A stretch of DNA of 64,000 nt. Origin: Perkinsus marinus ATCC 50983. Its lineage: Eukaryota > Perkinsozoa > Perkinsida > Perkinsidae. How positions within the stretch are numbered: position 1 is the first letter of the stretch; every line of letters starts with the position of its first letter. The stretch spans positions 253,504 through 317,503 of the forward strand of contig NW_003207677.1 in assembly GCF_000006405.1 (NCBI RefSeq), in the 5' to 3' direction. A program made the translations under genes and the position numbers. Below the pieces are notes generated by a model. It made no database searches, had not been told where the DNA came from, and saw only the letters and a list, made by a program, of their open reading frames with translations. Below are positions 1-9,560 of this stretch, one piece after another.

Positions 1-1015
1 GAGTTACAACCACTTGAGCAGCCATAACAGCAAGTGCCATAGCCTCTTTGTTATCCAATCTAGCAGCCTGGAAGATAGTTGTTTGATAAAATATAACGGA
101 ATTGATACCGGAGAACTGCTGGAGAACTTGCAAAGCAATACCAATGAACAACTGCATCTTGCATTGGCCAAGCGCACTGGAAGCCCACGAAGCACTCTCC
201 TTCCAGGTGTTCTTTGCGTTCTTAGCATTATGGGCAGCTAATATCTCATAAGCCTTCACTTCTTCCATGATCTCAGGATCATCTTCAACTGACTCATAAC
301 CTCTCAGTTTCAATAGAACCATCTTGGCATCGTCAACACGACTATGCTGAGCCAACCAACGAGGAGATTCCGGAACGAAGAACATACAGACACCCAATAG
401 AGCACTGGGAATCAAATAAATCCAACTCACAGTACGCCACTGACAGAAGGTGCCGTCGGTAGCATTGGGATCAATAGAGCCGGCATCAGTTCTGAAAGCC
501 ATCCCAAGAGCATAGGCGAGAAGGACACCGATTGTGATGGAAAGCTGGTTGCACGCTCCCAAAGCCCCACGAATAGCCGTGGGAGAAACCTCACCGATGT
601 AGGTTGGAGACACGACGGACTCAACACCAACAACGAAACCGACCAGAACACGAGCGAACAGCAGCTGCCATGAAGTGTGGGCCAATGCCTGCCACGCGTA
701 GATCAAAACGAAGCAAGGAGAGCACAACAACAAAGTCCGTTTCCTGCCGAACTTCTCAATGAAGGGACCCCCCAATAGGATAGCACCACCCATAGCGCCC
801 AAGTTAACCAGAGACCCAAACAACGAACCTTCTGTAGATGTGTCAAACACATACAAATGGTCATCGGGACCAACCTGGATAAGGACACCATCGGCAGTGG
901 TAACATGATTCTTCATGGTATCAATAGTCTGACCAGTGAAACCCAAAGTTAGACCAAACATGAGTGGACCTAGTAAACATGCAGCCACAGAGAGTACTGC
1001 ACAGATGTATCTCAT
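1..1015 (-). CDS. MFS sugar porter gene 1 (partial, 3' end outside window)
   Basis: Hexose/sugar transporter of the major facilitator superfamily, sugar-porter family, expected in the plasma membrane or an internal membrane. The frame is open from ATG at 1013-1015 to the window edge (338 codons). It begins MRYICAVLSVAA and shows the family motifs in order: a first helix ending FTGQTIDTM, the loop 2-3 motif EKFGRKR, the helix-5 GACNQLSITIG, PESPRWL after helix 6, and QQFSGIN in helix 7. It is near-identical to genes 2 and 3 downstream, so the missing part should hold helices 8-12. An AG three bases before the ATG would suit trans-splicing. The substrate (glucose, fructose or other) cannot be read from the sequence. 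Confidence 0.9.
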   Translation of the reverse strand, partial: MRYICAVLSVAACLLGPLMFGLTLGFTGQTIDTMKNHVTTADGVLIQVGPDDHLYVFDTSTEGSLFGSLVNLGAMGGAILLGGPFIEKFGRKRTLLLCSPCFVLIYAWQALAHTSWQLLFARVLVGFVVGVESVVSPTYIGEVSPTAIRGALGACNQLSITIGVLLAYALGMAFRTDAGSIDPNATDGTFCQWRTVSWIYLIPSALLGVCMFFVPESPRWLAQHSRVDDAKMVLLKLRGYESVEDDPEIMEEVKAYEILAAHNAKNAKNTWKESASWASSALGQCKMQLFIGIALQVLQQFSGINSVIFYQTTIFQAARLDNKEAMALAVMAAQVVVT

Positions 1016-3059
1016 TGACTATTAAAACATCAATGAATCTGAACAAATGAACCTTAGAGTACAACATAAACATCGACTCCATGCTCGCTAATTCGCTCGC
1101 ATAACTAGTGAGTATCCTGATCGGCACAGATTTCTGCGGATTGTGTCCTGGTTGAGTTATAGGCAGCTCTATCCGGTTTTCTCTAGAAGAATGGATATGC
1201 CGTGCTAGGACCAACAGAGGAATCTCAGGAATCCAAGAAGACGTCCCTTCTCTCGACGGATGAGAGCACGTTCGACTTGCACAATGTGAAATTGCGTATC
1301 CACGTAGGTTACAATTCAAATATGTCACAATCAAAATTGGCAGTGAGAGTCCAATTATGTCACTGCCAAAATATACCACAACTAAGACTCATTCCATCTT
1401 GGTTGTGATAAGTTGGGATAGTGACAAATTTGGATCAACACGGCTAACGTGGAGTGTAGCAGTGGAGCAACGACCGGCCCGATGAATAGGATGCCAGTGA
1501 TGCCTTCATGATGGGAATCTCAGCCGAGACGGAAATCACTGTGAGGACCCTTCGGCATTTCCAGGCCGAGCTGGTGCGTCTGTCACTATGCATGTGGTGG
1601 TCGGAAACCCATAGACGCTGAGGTTTGGAGAGGCATACGTGACACTGAAGCCCGGAAAATGAGGATTCACTGCGAGCCTCGCAGCGCGAGGCCAGATTCA
1701 CGTATGCAGGACCCGTGCATGGATACAACAAAAGGATAGGAGCCCAGCAGCATTCAACCCCCAAATGTAACCGCTCCAAGCCTCTCAACATCAAGGACAG
1801 GGCGGGAAGAGAAGACGTTTACTCACCACATACCTGATGGTCGACACCTTCCGTCATGCTGCGATTAGCCTGCTAGCCAAAACGCAAGTACTACAAAGTA
1901 CAAAATGAATTCACGCATGCCATACACACACACTTGTGCGATTATGTCTTCTGAGAAGGTATCTCAGCCAAGTGCTTCCCCTCAAGGAAGTCTAGGTGTA
2001 TATCGCTCTACGAATCGTAGACTACGATAGAACAATGGACTGGTGTCAACGACTCCTTCTACTGTGCTTCACCCGCCAAGCTGTAGACTCGCAGCGAAGT
2101 CACGGCAGCTAGCAGCGCGACTTTGTGCGGGACAACACTCACTCACCCCAGGACATTCATTCACTCGTGAGATAGTCACCTGGCCAGTGTATGACTGCGA
2201 GATTCTGATAGACAACTTGATGCACTATTTCCAATCCTTCCCAGCAGACCAGAAAGCGGGTCAAAGAAACTGCGCTCATGATTCGTATAAAGCCGAATTT
2301 GATCTGAGGCGCAACTTGCGCGCAAGTGCTTCAATCAACTAACCGGTTCCTCACACAGCACCTACATGCTCGCATTAATCTCATGTGATCATTTACGTAT
2401 TTCTAGTGGACGGTCGTCAGACAGACGCATCACGATCCGGTTCCCATGGGGCTCCGGTTCGCGAGTTTCGACATCCTGAAGTTTGCGCTCCTCAAATCAG
2501 CGAGATACTAAACTACCATCTTACTCACCGATGGTTACCTGCTGCGTCGAAAATGCAGTCGGGAGACTCTAAACCGTGTGGAAGTCGACCGTTGCGAGGT
2601 AGTTCAGTCGATAATTTACGGTTCATCCTACTAAATTAGCTGTATAGCGCCCAATTGACGCCAATGGAATGTGTTCATCTGAGGGCCTCTATCGCCTTGA
2701 GATGGAGGAGTTCGCGTTCCCGAACGCCATATCTTTGCTTATCGCACGGACCGGACAGAACAGTGTTCTGAGAACACTCACTATACCGTTACATACTGTA
2801 CTCTCTGCGATGAGTTGTTCGGCCAGCTCGTCAACCACCGTCGAACGCACACGTATAGTGACTCATCAACGCGGAATCGACAATACTGGAAGCTAAACTG
2901 AAAAGACTGATCGAATGTCAGCACAAAATGTCCACAACGCTGCTTACTCTAGCGTATAAAAATATAGCATATCGCTGTTTACGATATAGGTTCAACAACT
3001 CTATCGATGGGAGACTACTGTTGGAGTAGTAATCAAGTGGAAATGGAGCATGTACCCGG
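1016..3059. repeat. Intergenic spacer, first copy, proximal part
   Basis: This stretch lies upstream of gene 1 and is closely similar to 12915-15036, and over its first kilobase to 19178-20236. Open frames occur (for example about 2043-2342) but differences between copies fall at all codon positions, so I see no gene. It presumably holds the promoter of gene 1; no specific element is recognised. Confidence 0.7.
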
Positions 3060-4078
3060 TGAGGTCGATGCGACTATGCCATCGCGAGGTACGCCTCCGG
3101 GAAACGACTCCTCCATTCGGGGCAACTACGCCAGTACAAGATACGCTCTCGTGCGATCGATTCCTCTAGTCAGGACGACTATGCCATTACAAGGTGTGCC
3201 TTCGTGAGATCGATTTCTTCAATCGGGGCGACTATGCCATAACGAGATATGCCTTCGTGAGATCGATTTCTCTATTCGGGCCAGTTATGCCATAACGAGA
3301 CATGCCTTCGTAAGATCGATTTCGTCATTCGGGGTGACTATGCCATTACGAGATATGCCTTCGTGAGATCGATTTCATCATCCGGGGTGACTATGCCATC
3401 ACGAGATATGCATTCGTGAGAGCGGCTCCTCTATTTGGGGCGACTATGCCATTACGAGACATGCCTTCGTGAGATCGATTCCGTCATTCGGGGCGACTAT
3501 GCCATTACAAGGTGTGCCTTCGTGAGATCGATTTAGTCATCCGGGGCGACTATGCCATTACGAGATATGCCTTCGTGAGATCGATTCCGTCATTCGGGGC
3601 GACTATGCCATTACAAGGTGTGCCTTCGTGAGATCGATTTCGTCATCCGGGGCGACTATGCCATTACGAGATATGCCTTGGTGAGATCGATTCCGTCATT
3701 CGGGGCGACTATGCCATTACAAGGTGTGCCTTCGTGAGATCGATTTCGTCATCCGGGGCGACTATGCCATTACGAGATATGCCTTCGTGAGATCGATTCC
3801 GTCATTCGGGGCGACTATGCCATTACAAGGTGTGCCTTCGTGAGATCGATCTCGTCATCCGGGGCGACTATTCCATTACGAGATATGCCTTCGTGAGATC
3901 GATTTCTTCAATCGGGGCGACTATGCCATAACGAGATATGCCTTCGTGAGATCGATTTCTCTATTCGGGCCAGCTATGCCATAACGAGACATGCCTTCGT
4001 AAGATCGATTTCGTCATTCGGGGTGACTATGCCATTACGAGATATGCCTTCGTGAGATCGATTTCATCATCCGGGGTG
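3060..4078. repeat. 53-bp tandem satellite, expanded array (left part)
   Basis: About 19 tandem units of 53 bp, each reading CGACTATGCCATTACGAGAT, then ATGCCTTCGTGAGATCGATT, then a short variable tail ending in CGGGG. Between roughly 3430 and 3870 two unit types alternate (ATTACGAGATATG with TTCCGTCATTC, and ATTACAAGGTGTG with TTCGTCATCC), giving a 106-bp higher-order repeat. The same satellite has only about four units at the equivalent place in the second spacer. The array is interrupted by the retroelement at 4079. Confidence 0.95.
4073..4078. repeat. Target-site duplication, left
   Basis: GGGGTG directly before the left LTR, repeated at 9342-9347 directly after the right LTR. It lies inside a satellite unit, so the element inserted into the satellite. 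Confidence 0.8.
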
Positions 4079-4265
4079 TGGGGTTGCGATGAGGACGACG
4101 GCGCCGACATTGGCTAACGCGAGGCAGAGGAGAAGAAGGGAAACTTGAGCCAAGATGGCTACGGTTAGTGACAAATGAACTATAGCTACCTCGAAGTAAT
4201 CATGCTCTAAGTTCCGCTATGTGGCTGCGTACTACTAGAGAAAGCGCACGCCCTAAACCCTTACA
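4079..4265 (-). repeat. 3' LTR of the retroelement
   Basis: 187 bp, identical by eye to 9155-9341. In element orientation it begins TGTAAGGGTTTAGGG and ends CAACCCCA. The start includes a TTTAGGG heptamer like a plant-type telomere unit, probably by chance. The stop codon of the long frame lies at the very start of this LTR. Confidence 0.93.
4144..4165 (-). other. Spliced-leader sequence inside 3' LTR
   Basis: On the minus strand the 22 nt read ACCGTAGCCATC followed by TTGGCTCAAG, matching the dinoflagellate/Perkinsus SL consensus as I know it (DCCGUAGCCAUUUUGGCUCAAG-like, with C at position 12). The next bases are TTTCCC and not a GT donor, so this is not an SL RNA gene but looks like an SL already joined to a transcript. 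Confidence 0.85.
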
Positions 4266-7200
4266 GCTTTCTCCCCCTTCGTGAGCGGCCATAACGTGAG
4301 GTACTCCCCTGTATAGCCTCTAAAAAATGCCGCTCGTGATCTCTCTTAGATCTTCTCGGAGTTGTAGTAGCAGTACCATTCTGGGATTCTGTGGTCCCGT
4401 CAATAAGTAAAGGATAAGACATATGATCTTCTCCCCCTTTATGGGGTGCGTCATCAAGAACCTTGGAGTCAGGGTTTCCCTCACCGTGAGCTAACGGCTC
4501 TTCATCGCTGAAACCTGAATCTCCGGTAGGGTGATCTTCCTCCACATGGGGATCATCCTCATCATGAGTAAAGAATCGGCGCAGATTTTTAGCGTGAACG
4601 ATCATCGGCGCCCCACCATCGACCGGCTTGACAGAATAACATTGTTTACCTTTAGCACCAATAATTTCATACTTCTCATCTCGAACATATTGACCCAACT
4701 TTGGGTTCCGGTCTTTGGTAATAAGAACAATATCTCCAGCCTCCAATGGCTGAGTACCAGTGCTCTTCTTGCTGCTCTCCACTGCAGCGTGTTGTCTCCT
4801 ATCCAACCAGAACTCTCGGAAAATTCCAAGCATATGGTCACGTCTCTTGATACGGCGACGGCAATCAGCTATCACCTGAGCGTTGTGCAGCGGGTCCGAG
4901 GGAAGGAATTTCGGACGTAATCGTTCCCATTCTTCGGCTGCATTATCATCAGCGGTCAAGAGGCGAGCAATCGGTAGCTTAGGCGAGTATCCATAGACCA
5001 ACTCGAAAGGAGACGGAGCACCATCCTTTGGGGTAGAATTGTTAATACGATTAGCAGCAATACATAGCATAAGTTCCCAATCCGGCATCTTGGCATTTTG
5101 TAGCATAGAGCGTAGGCAGCGTCCTAGTACTTTGTGCTTCACCTCATAGAATCCTCCAAGATGAGGACTCCTGCTTGGCAGGACTTCATGTCGCATAGCA
5201 TTCATCAATAATAGTGACGAGAACCCTGGATGGCGACAGAACTGACTTCCCTGATCTGTTATGATCAGATCCGTCACATTTCCCCATTGCCACACGATAA
5301 CCTTCTCGACTTCCGTCACAACAGTACTGCCTCGACAATCGGGTATTAATCGAAAGCAGGTGAAGCCGGTATAGCGGCATACAAAGGTGACCACGTACCA
5401 AGGTGGCTCCGTCTTTGCCGTAGCTGCCATCCCTACCCTTGGAGATCGCATTGGACCATATAGATCGATCCCCACGGTCCGAAATGGACCAGAAGGAACA
5501 CCAATGCCTCCCGTTTCTTCTGCAATATCCGATGGTCTTACCACCGAGCGTTGGCATGGTTCGCAAGCATTGACGGTTTGTTTGATGATCTTCTTCATTC
5601 CCGGACACCATGCCACTTCAGCGATCTTGTGTGATACTTCATAGAATGCTGCATGCGCTGCTTGATGGTGTGCAGCCTCAGCAATCTCTGACATAAGGCG
5701 CCTCGGCACCACAACTTGGGTCAAGACTTTTCGCCCTTCTCCACTCTTGAGGAGAATCCGACGACATAACAGATTTTGCTTGTTGAGAAATAATCGGTAG
5801 ACGAATCCAGTCGCCTTTTCTCCTAGCGACGGGTCAGAATTGAGTGCCTCTCTGGCACGATTCGTTTCAGCATCACGAACTTGTTCGTAACGTAGCCACT
5901 GCAATCGTGAACCATTGCAGTTATCCGGCGACTTGTCATCAGCTGCAGCACTTTGTCCTGCTGTGGACCTCCATGCGCCAAATATTTGTTGTAACCCCAC
6001 GAATCTCCTATAACTGGGTACAATAAAGCATGACCACCCAAGAAGGTCATTCCCGATACCATAATCGCAAGCACCTAGATTCTGCGATGACTCTACCGTG
6101 ACTCCATTATCCGAGTCACTAGACGTCTCGCCTGTAGGCTCTACCGCGATCGGGGCGATCATTTCCCCCTCTGGTTTTTCCACGGGAATACATATGGTCA
6201 TTTCCGGAGCTCGTGATAACATATCCGCATGAATATTTTTCGCTGCTATAACGTGACATATTTCTAGTCGTATAGACCGGCGTCGCCAATCGAAATTCAA
6301 ATCAATAATCATATTCCGGAGTCGCAGAATAGCTTGCTTCTCCAATGCCTTGCTCCCAGATGTCAAGGCCCACGGATCACTTTGTTTTTGTGTGACACGT
6401 GAATCAGTGCCCACTCTGATTGATCTCAGATGTGGCATCAATACCAATAGAGTATCCAATCGTCGAATACACATTGCCAATCCATATAGTTCTTTACGAT
6501 TGCAATGCCATACATCTTGCTTCTTATTGAAGCCCTTCGCCTCAGAATACACTATCGCTGATGAATTGTAGATATTACCAGTCCCATCTACCAGACCACG
6601 ATCCACCACCACGAATCCATAACCCACTTTGGACGCATCAGTGCGTACTTCAATATCGGTGATGCTTCCATATATTCTCAGATTCTCATCTTCTGCAGAG
6701 CTTGCCTTCCAATAGAACTTCGCGCAGTCGAAGTGCTTTGACAAGAGATTGCATACATGGGAATCCTGGCAAGGACTATCCCAGTCTGCCCATCCACCAC
6801 TCAAACGTCGGAGAGTGTCAGCATGAGCTCTCGCTAAGGTCTCACAGAATCCACCTGTCAGTGCTAGGAATACTCCAGCTGCACTGAAGATCTGCCTTTT
6901 GGTATATGGGTGATGCAGCTCCCTTTCTACAACTGGTCTCTTCATCGTCAGCTTAGGGATATCTGCATCAAATGACCAATATGCACCAAGCCATCGAATG
7001 GGAGAGTCTGCTGACCAGAGGGCACGCTTCTCACTACTGCAGTTGAAGCCACAACGGGACCATAAGCAATCGTAAAGTGATTCTGTAAAGGCGATTTCGT
7101 CAGAAGAACCAACAAAAAGATAATCATCCATAACGAGAATAATGCGAGCCATACCACGACAAGCCATCTCGGATCTGTCGGCATCATAGTCATTGGGGAA

Positions 7201-9186
7201 CGGATGCGAGGATTCTATTACAGAAGGCTCTTCAATAACTTGATCGATGTGTACATAAATCGCATCAATCTTCTCTTCTTCTGCTACCGATCTCATTTCT
7301 GACCGTTGATCAGATGCCTGCTCATACACATTTCGCAATTGTTCGTTTTCAGCCGAATCCCCTGCGAACTTCAAAGTAATATTCAAGCAGCACATAGCTG
7401 ATCGCCCTAGTAGAATCCCTCGGCTCGATCCCTTCACCACGATAAAAGGTAAATAGAACCACTCACCAGTCTTCCTCTCCAATTGCACTGGAACGATAAC
7501 TTCCTGATGAGATACTTCTTCTGCTGCACCAGCATACGATAATTTCACGGGTGTCTTCAACTCTCTTAAACACGCATCATTCGATGCAATCAGCTGGGAC
7601 GCTACTGCGTCTGCCATTAGTGATGACGCTGCGCCACTATCAAGTAGCACATCTGCCTCGAACTCGGCATGCTGGCCGAACTTGCATGCTAGCTTCGGAA
7701 CTGGATCATCGGCTCCAATCGCATACACTCCTCGAACTTCTCCCACGAATACTTCCACACTCCCAGTTGGCTGTGCTGATTTCCCAGGCGACCCAGGGCC
7801 CTTGGGTTTCTGGGCTTCGCCAGCAACACCAGAAGTCGATACAGTAGAAGGACTTCGCCCACCATTACGTGAGAGATCAGGACAATTCCTCTTGAAATGG
7901 CCAGCCTTCCCACAATTATAGCAATAGACGTTCGATAGATTGGCCGATATCGCATTCCCTTTACCGAATTGTCGATCGACATTCTCCTGTCGACCACCGT
8001 CACGAGCTTGCGGTTTCCCATTCTCTGGAAATCGTGGCCGTGCTCCACCACCCTTCCGTCCGATCACAGTATCTCGACCCTGCTGATACTCCGAGTCGAA
8101 AAATTCTGCCGAATCCACAATCGATTCTAATTTCTTCTCGTAGATTTTTGGACCGTAGCGACTCTTTATTTTAGCGAGAAGTCCCGGCGGAATGCCATCG
8201 AGAAATCGCTGCCGCAACTCGCCCTCACTTACGTTGCACTTCCCTGGCAGTGCTACTGCCATGCTCTTAAGCCGTGACATAAACGATACCACCGACTCGT
8301 TGCTCTGCTTCTTGGCCTGCTGGAACTGCTGCCTCGCCCGACCGTGGGACCAAACGGATCCATACTCCTCCTGTAGTCGTTGTAAAAGATAATCCAACGG
8401 CTCGGTGCCTTCGGGTATCTCCTTGGTCAAGCACGTATGGGCGTAGGTACGTTCAGCACCACAGAGGTTACGTAAGGCGTAATAACACGCACGACGACCC
8501 CTCAGAGCATATGAGGAACATGCCAGACGAATACGATACTGCCAGGTATCATACGATACAACACCCAGTTTTGCCAGACCCCATTCGCCACCATCAATCA
8601 ATGGTAGATCTTTTATATTGACACGATCGTCATTCTTTTCCTGGGCGCTCGAAACATTCACCGTCGAAGGCGCGATGCTCATCGCCGACTGTGAACGTTC
8701 ATTGCAAGTAGCCAATACTTTGATAAACCCATCAAATAAGATAGCCGCTTCGTCTATCGTCGTCAGCTTCAAGATGGTTTTGATTATACGAGTAGATAAG
8801 ACTCCCGCTAGTTCCCTAGCGCCATCAGCATAATCCAATCCTGCGTCATCCACACAGAAAAGTATCTCCCCGTAGATAAGGGGGAATATGCGATCAATTT
8901 CATCTTTGATCAGTTCAGCTGCGCCAGGGGCTCGAATAACCTCGTTCCAATTCTCTGGAACATGACCACCGTAATACTGTGCCAACAGAGTAGCCCCCTT
9001 CCGTATAACAGTACCGATACGAGATTTGTTGACTCCCGGCCCTTCTAGAATCTGGTCCACAACCCCGTGGACTACCGGGATTACCTCCTCTACCGTTGGC
9101 CTCTCCGGTGCGGTTGCAGACATCGCAGAGTCCCACCGAGATCGCCATGGAATGTGGGGTTGCGATGAGGACGACGGCGCCGACAT
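4261..9186 (-). CDS. Gag-Pol polyprotein of the LTR retroelement
   Basis: A 1641-residue single frame that begins inside the 5' LTR (MSAPSSSSQPHIPW) and ends inside the 3' LTR. Recognisable parts in order: a Gag region; a CCHC zinc knuckle (CYNCGKAGHFKRNC); an aspartic protease site (DSGAASS); a reverse-transcriptase part with a DD-type active-site motif; RNase H (TDAS, HADMLSR); and an integrase with an HH-CC zinc domain and a core (GIDLYGP, ITDQGSQ). This order defines Ty3/gypsy. It is treated as a fossil element; function is not assessed. Confidence 0.93.
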   Translation of the reverse strand: MSAPSSSSQPHIPWRSRWDSAMSATAPERPTVEEVIPVVHGVVDQILEGPGVNKSRIGTVIRKGATLLAQYYGGHVPENWNEVIRAPGAAELIKDEIDRIFPLIYGEILFCVDDAGLDYADGARELAGVLSTRIIKTILKLTTIDEAAILFDGFIKVLATCNERSQSAMSIAPSTVNVSSAQEKNDDRVNIKDLPLIDGGEWGLAKLGVVSYDTWQYRIRLACSSYALRGRRACYYALRNLCGAERTYAHTCLTKEIPEGTEPLDYLLQRLQEEYGSVWSHGRARQQFQQAKKQSNESVVSFMSRLKSMAVALPGKCNVSEGELRQRFLDGIPPGLLAKIKSRYGPKIYEKKLESIVDSAEFFDSEYQQGRDTVIGRKGGGARPRFPENGKPQARDGGRQENVDRQFGKGNAISANLSNVYCYNCGKAGHFKRNCPDLSRNGGRSPSTVSTSGVAGEAQKPKGPGSPGKSAQPTGSVEVFVGEVRGVYAIGADDPVPKLACKFGQHAEFEADVLLDSGAASSLMADAVASQLIASNDACLRELKTPVKLSYAGAAEEVSHQEVIVPVQLERKTGEWFYLPFIVVKGSSRGILLGRSAMCCLNITLKFAGDSAENEQLRNVYEQASDQRSEMRSVAEEEKIDAIYVHIDQVIEEPSVIESSHPFPNDYDADRSEMACRGMARIILVMDDYLFVGSSDEIAFTESLYDCLWSRCGFNCSSEKRALWSADSPIRWLGAYWSFDADIPKLTMKRPVVERELHHPYTKRQIFSAAGVFLALTGGFCETLARAHADTLRRLSGGWADWDSPCQDSHVCNLLSKHFDCAKFYWKASSAEDENLRIYGSITDIEVRTDASKVGYGFVVVDRGLVDGTGNIYNSSAIVYSEAKGFNKKQDVWHCNRKELYGLAMCIRRLDTLLVLMPHLRSIRVGTDSRVTQKQSDPWALTSGSKALEKQAILRLRNMIIDLNFDWRRRSIRLEICHVIAAKNIHADMLSRAPEMTICIPVEKPEGEMIAPIAVEPTGETSSDSDNGVTVESSQNLGACDYGIGNDLLGWSCFIVPSYRRFVGLQQIFGAWRSTAGQSAAADDKSPDNCNGSRLQWLRYEQVRDAETNRAREALNSDPSLGEKATGFVYRLFLNKQNLLCRRILLKSGEGRKVLTQVVVPRRLMSEIAEAAHHQAAHAAFYEVSHKIAEVAWCPGMKKIIKQTVNACEPCQRSVVRPSDIAEETGGIGVPSGPFRTVGIDLYGPMRSPRVGMAATAKTEPPWYVVTFVCRYTGFTCFRLIPDCRGSTVVTEVEKVIVWQWGNVTDLIITDQGSQFCRHPGFSSLLLMNAMRHEVLPSRSPHLGGFYEVKHKVLGRCLRSMLQNAKMPDWELMLCIAANRINNSTPKDGAPSPFELVYGYSPKLPIARLLTADDNAAEEWERLRPKFLPSDPLHNAQVIADCRRRIKRRDHMLGIFREFWLDRRQHAAVESSKKSTGTQPLEAGDIVLITKDRNPKLGQYVRDEKYEIIGAKGKQCYSVKPVDGGAPMIVHAKNLRRFFTHDEDDPHVEEDHPTGDSGFSDEEPLAHGEGNPDSKVLDDAPHKGGEDHMSYPLLIDGTTESQNGTATTTPRRSKRDHERHFLEAIQGSTSRYGRSRRGRKL

Positions 9187-9341
9187 TGGCTAACGCGAGG
9201 CAGAGGAGAAGAAGGGAAACTTGAGCCAAGATGGCTACGGTTAGTGACAAATGAACTATAGCTACCTCGAAGTAATCATGCTCTAAGTTCCGCTATGTGG
9301 CTGCGTACTACTAGAGAAAGCGCACGCCCTAAACCCTTACA
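9155..9341 (-). repeat. 5' LTR of the retroelement
   Basis: 187 bp, the partner of 4079-4265. In element orientation the SL motif occupies LTR positions about 101-122, and the polyprotein ATG (9184-9186) follows the SL by about 34 nt, so the LTR supplies the 5' UTR and the first codons. Confidence 0.93.
9220..9241 (-). other. Spliced-leader sequence inside 5' LTR
   Basis: Same 22-nt motif at the same LTR offset as 4144-4165. It lies upstream of the Gag start and is followed by a pyrimidine-rich tract (TTTCCCTTCTTCTCCTCTG). Confidence 0.85.
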
Positions 9342-9560
9342 GGGGTGACTATGCCATTACGAGATATGCATTCGTGAGAGTGGCTCCTCTATTTGGGGCG
9401 ACTATGCCTTACAAGGTGTGCCTTCGTGAGATCGATTTCGTCATCCGGGGCGACTATGCCATTACGAGATATGCCTTCGTGAGATCGATTTCGTCATCCG
9501 GGGTGACTATGCCATTACGAGATATGCCTTCGTGAGATCGATTTCTCCATCCGCGGCGAC
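9342..9560. repeat. 53-bp satellite, right part after the retroelement
   Basis: About four further satellite units continue the array of 3060-4078. The first six bases repeat the target site. The array ends where sequence shared with 15237 onward resumes. Confidence 0.9.

Larger units (their letters stand above)
4079..9341 (-). mobile_element. Ty3/gypsy-type LTR retrotransposon, young
   Basis: A 5.26-kb element with two 187-bp LTRs that look identical by eye, TG...CA ends and a GGGGTG target duplication. It carries one gag-pol frame with parts in the order Gag with zinc knuckle, aspartic protease, reverse transcriptase, RNase H and integrase, the order of Ty3/gypsy (Metaviridae). A purine-rich tract lies just before the 3' LTR (about 4267-4281). 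Identical LTRs indicate a recent insertion. It looks whole or nearly whole, with at most about one break. Both LTRs contain a spliced-leader sequence (separate entries). Confidence 0.93.

Noticed and set aside
1444-1794. Minus-strand frame shared with 13282-13716
   Set aside because: Same reason: part of the duplicated spacer with no sign of codon-level constraint.
2043-2342. 99-codon plus-strand frame conserved in two spacers (also 13965-14264)
   Set aside because: The two copies are duplicated DNA; differences are mostly replacement changes and no start context or domain is seen. Conservation reflects the duplication.
4079-4100. Telomere seed in the LTR (CCCTAAACCC at about 4250-4261)
   Set aside because: Fewer than two repeat units; not evidence for a telomeric origin.
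4079-4265. SL RNA gene
   Set aside because: The SL motif is followed by TTTCCC and not by a GT donor and Sm-type site, and lies inside LTRs, so it is not a donor gene.
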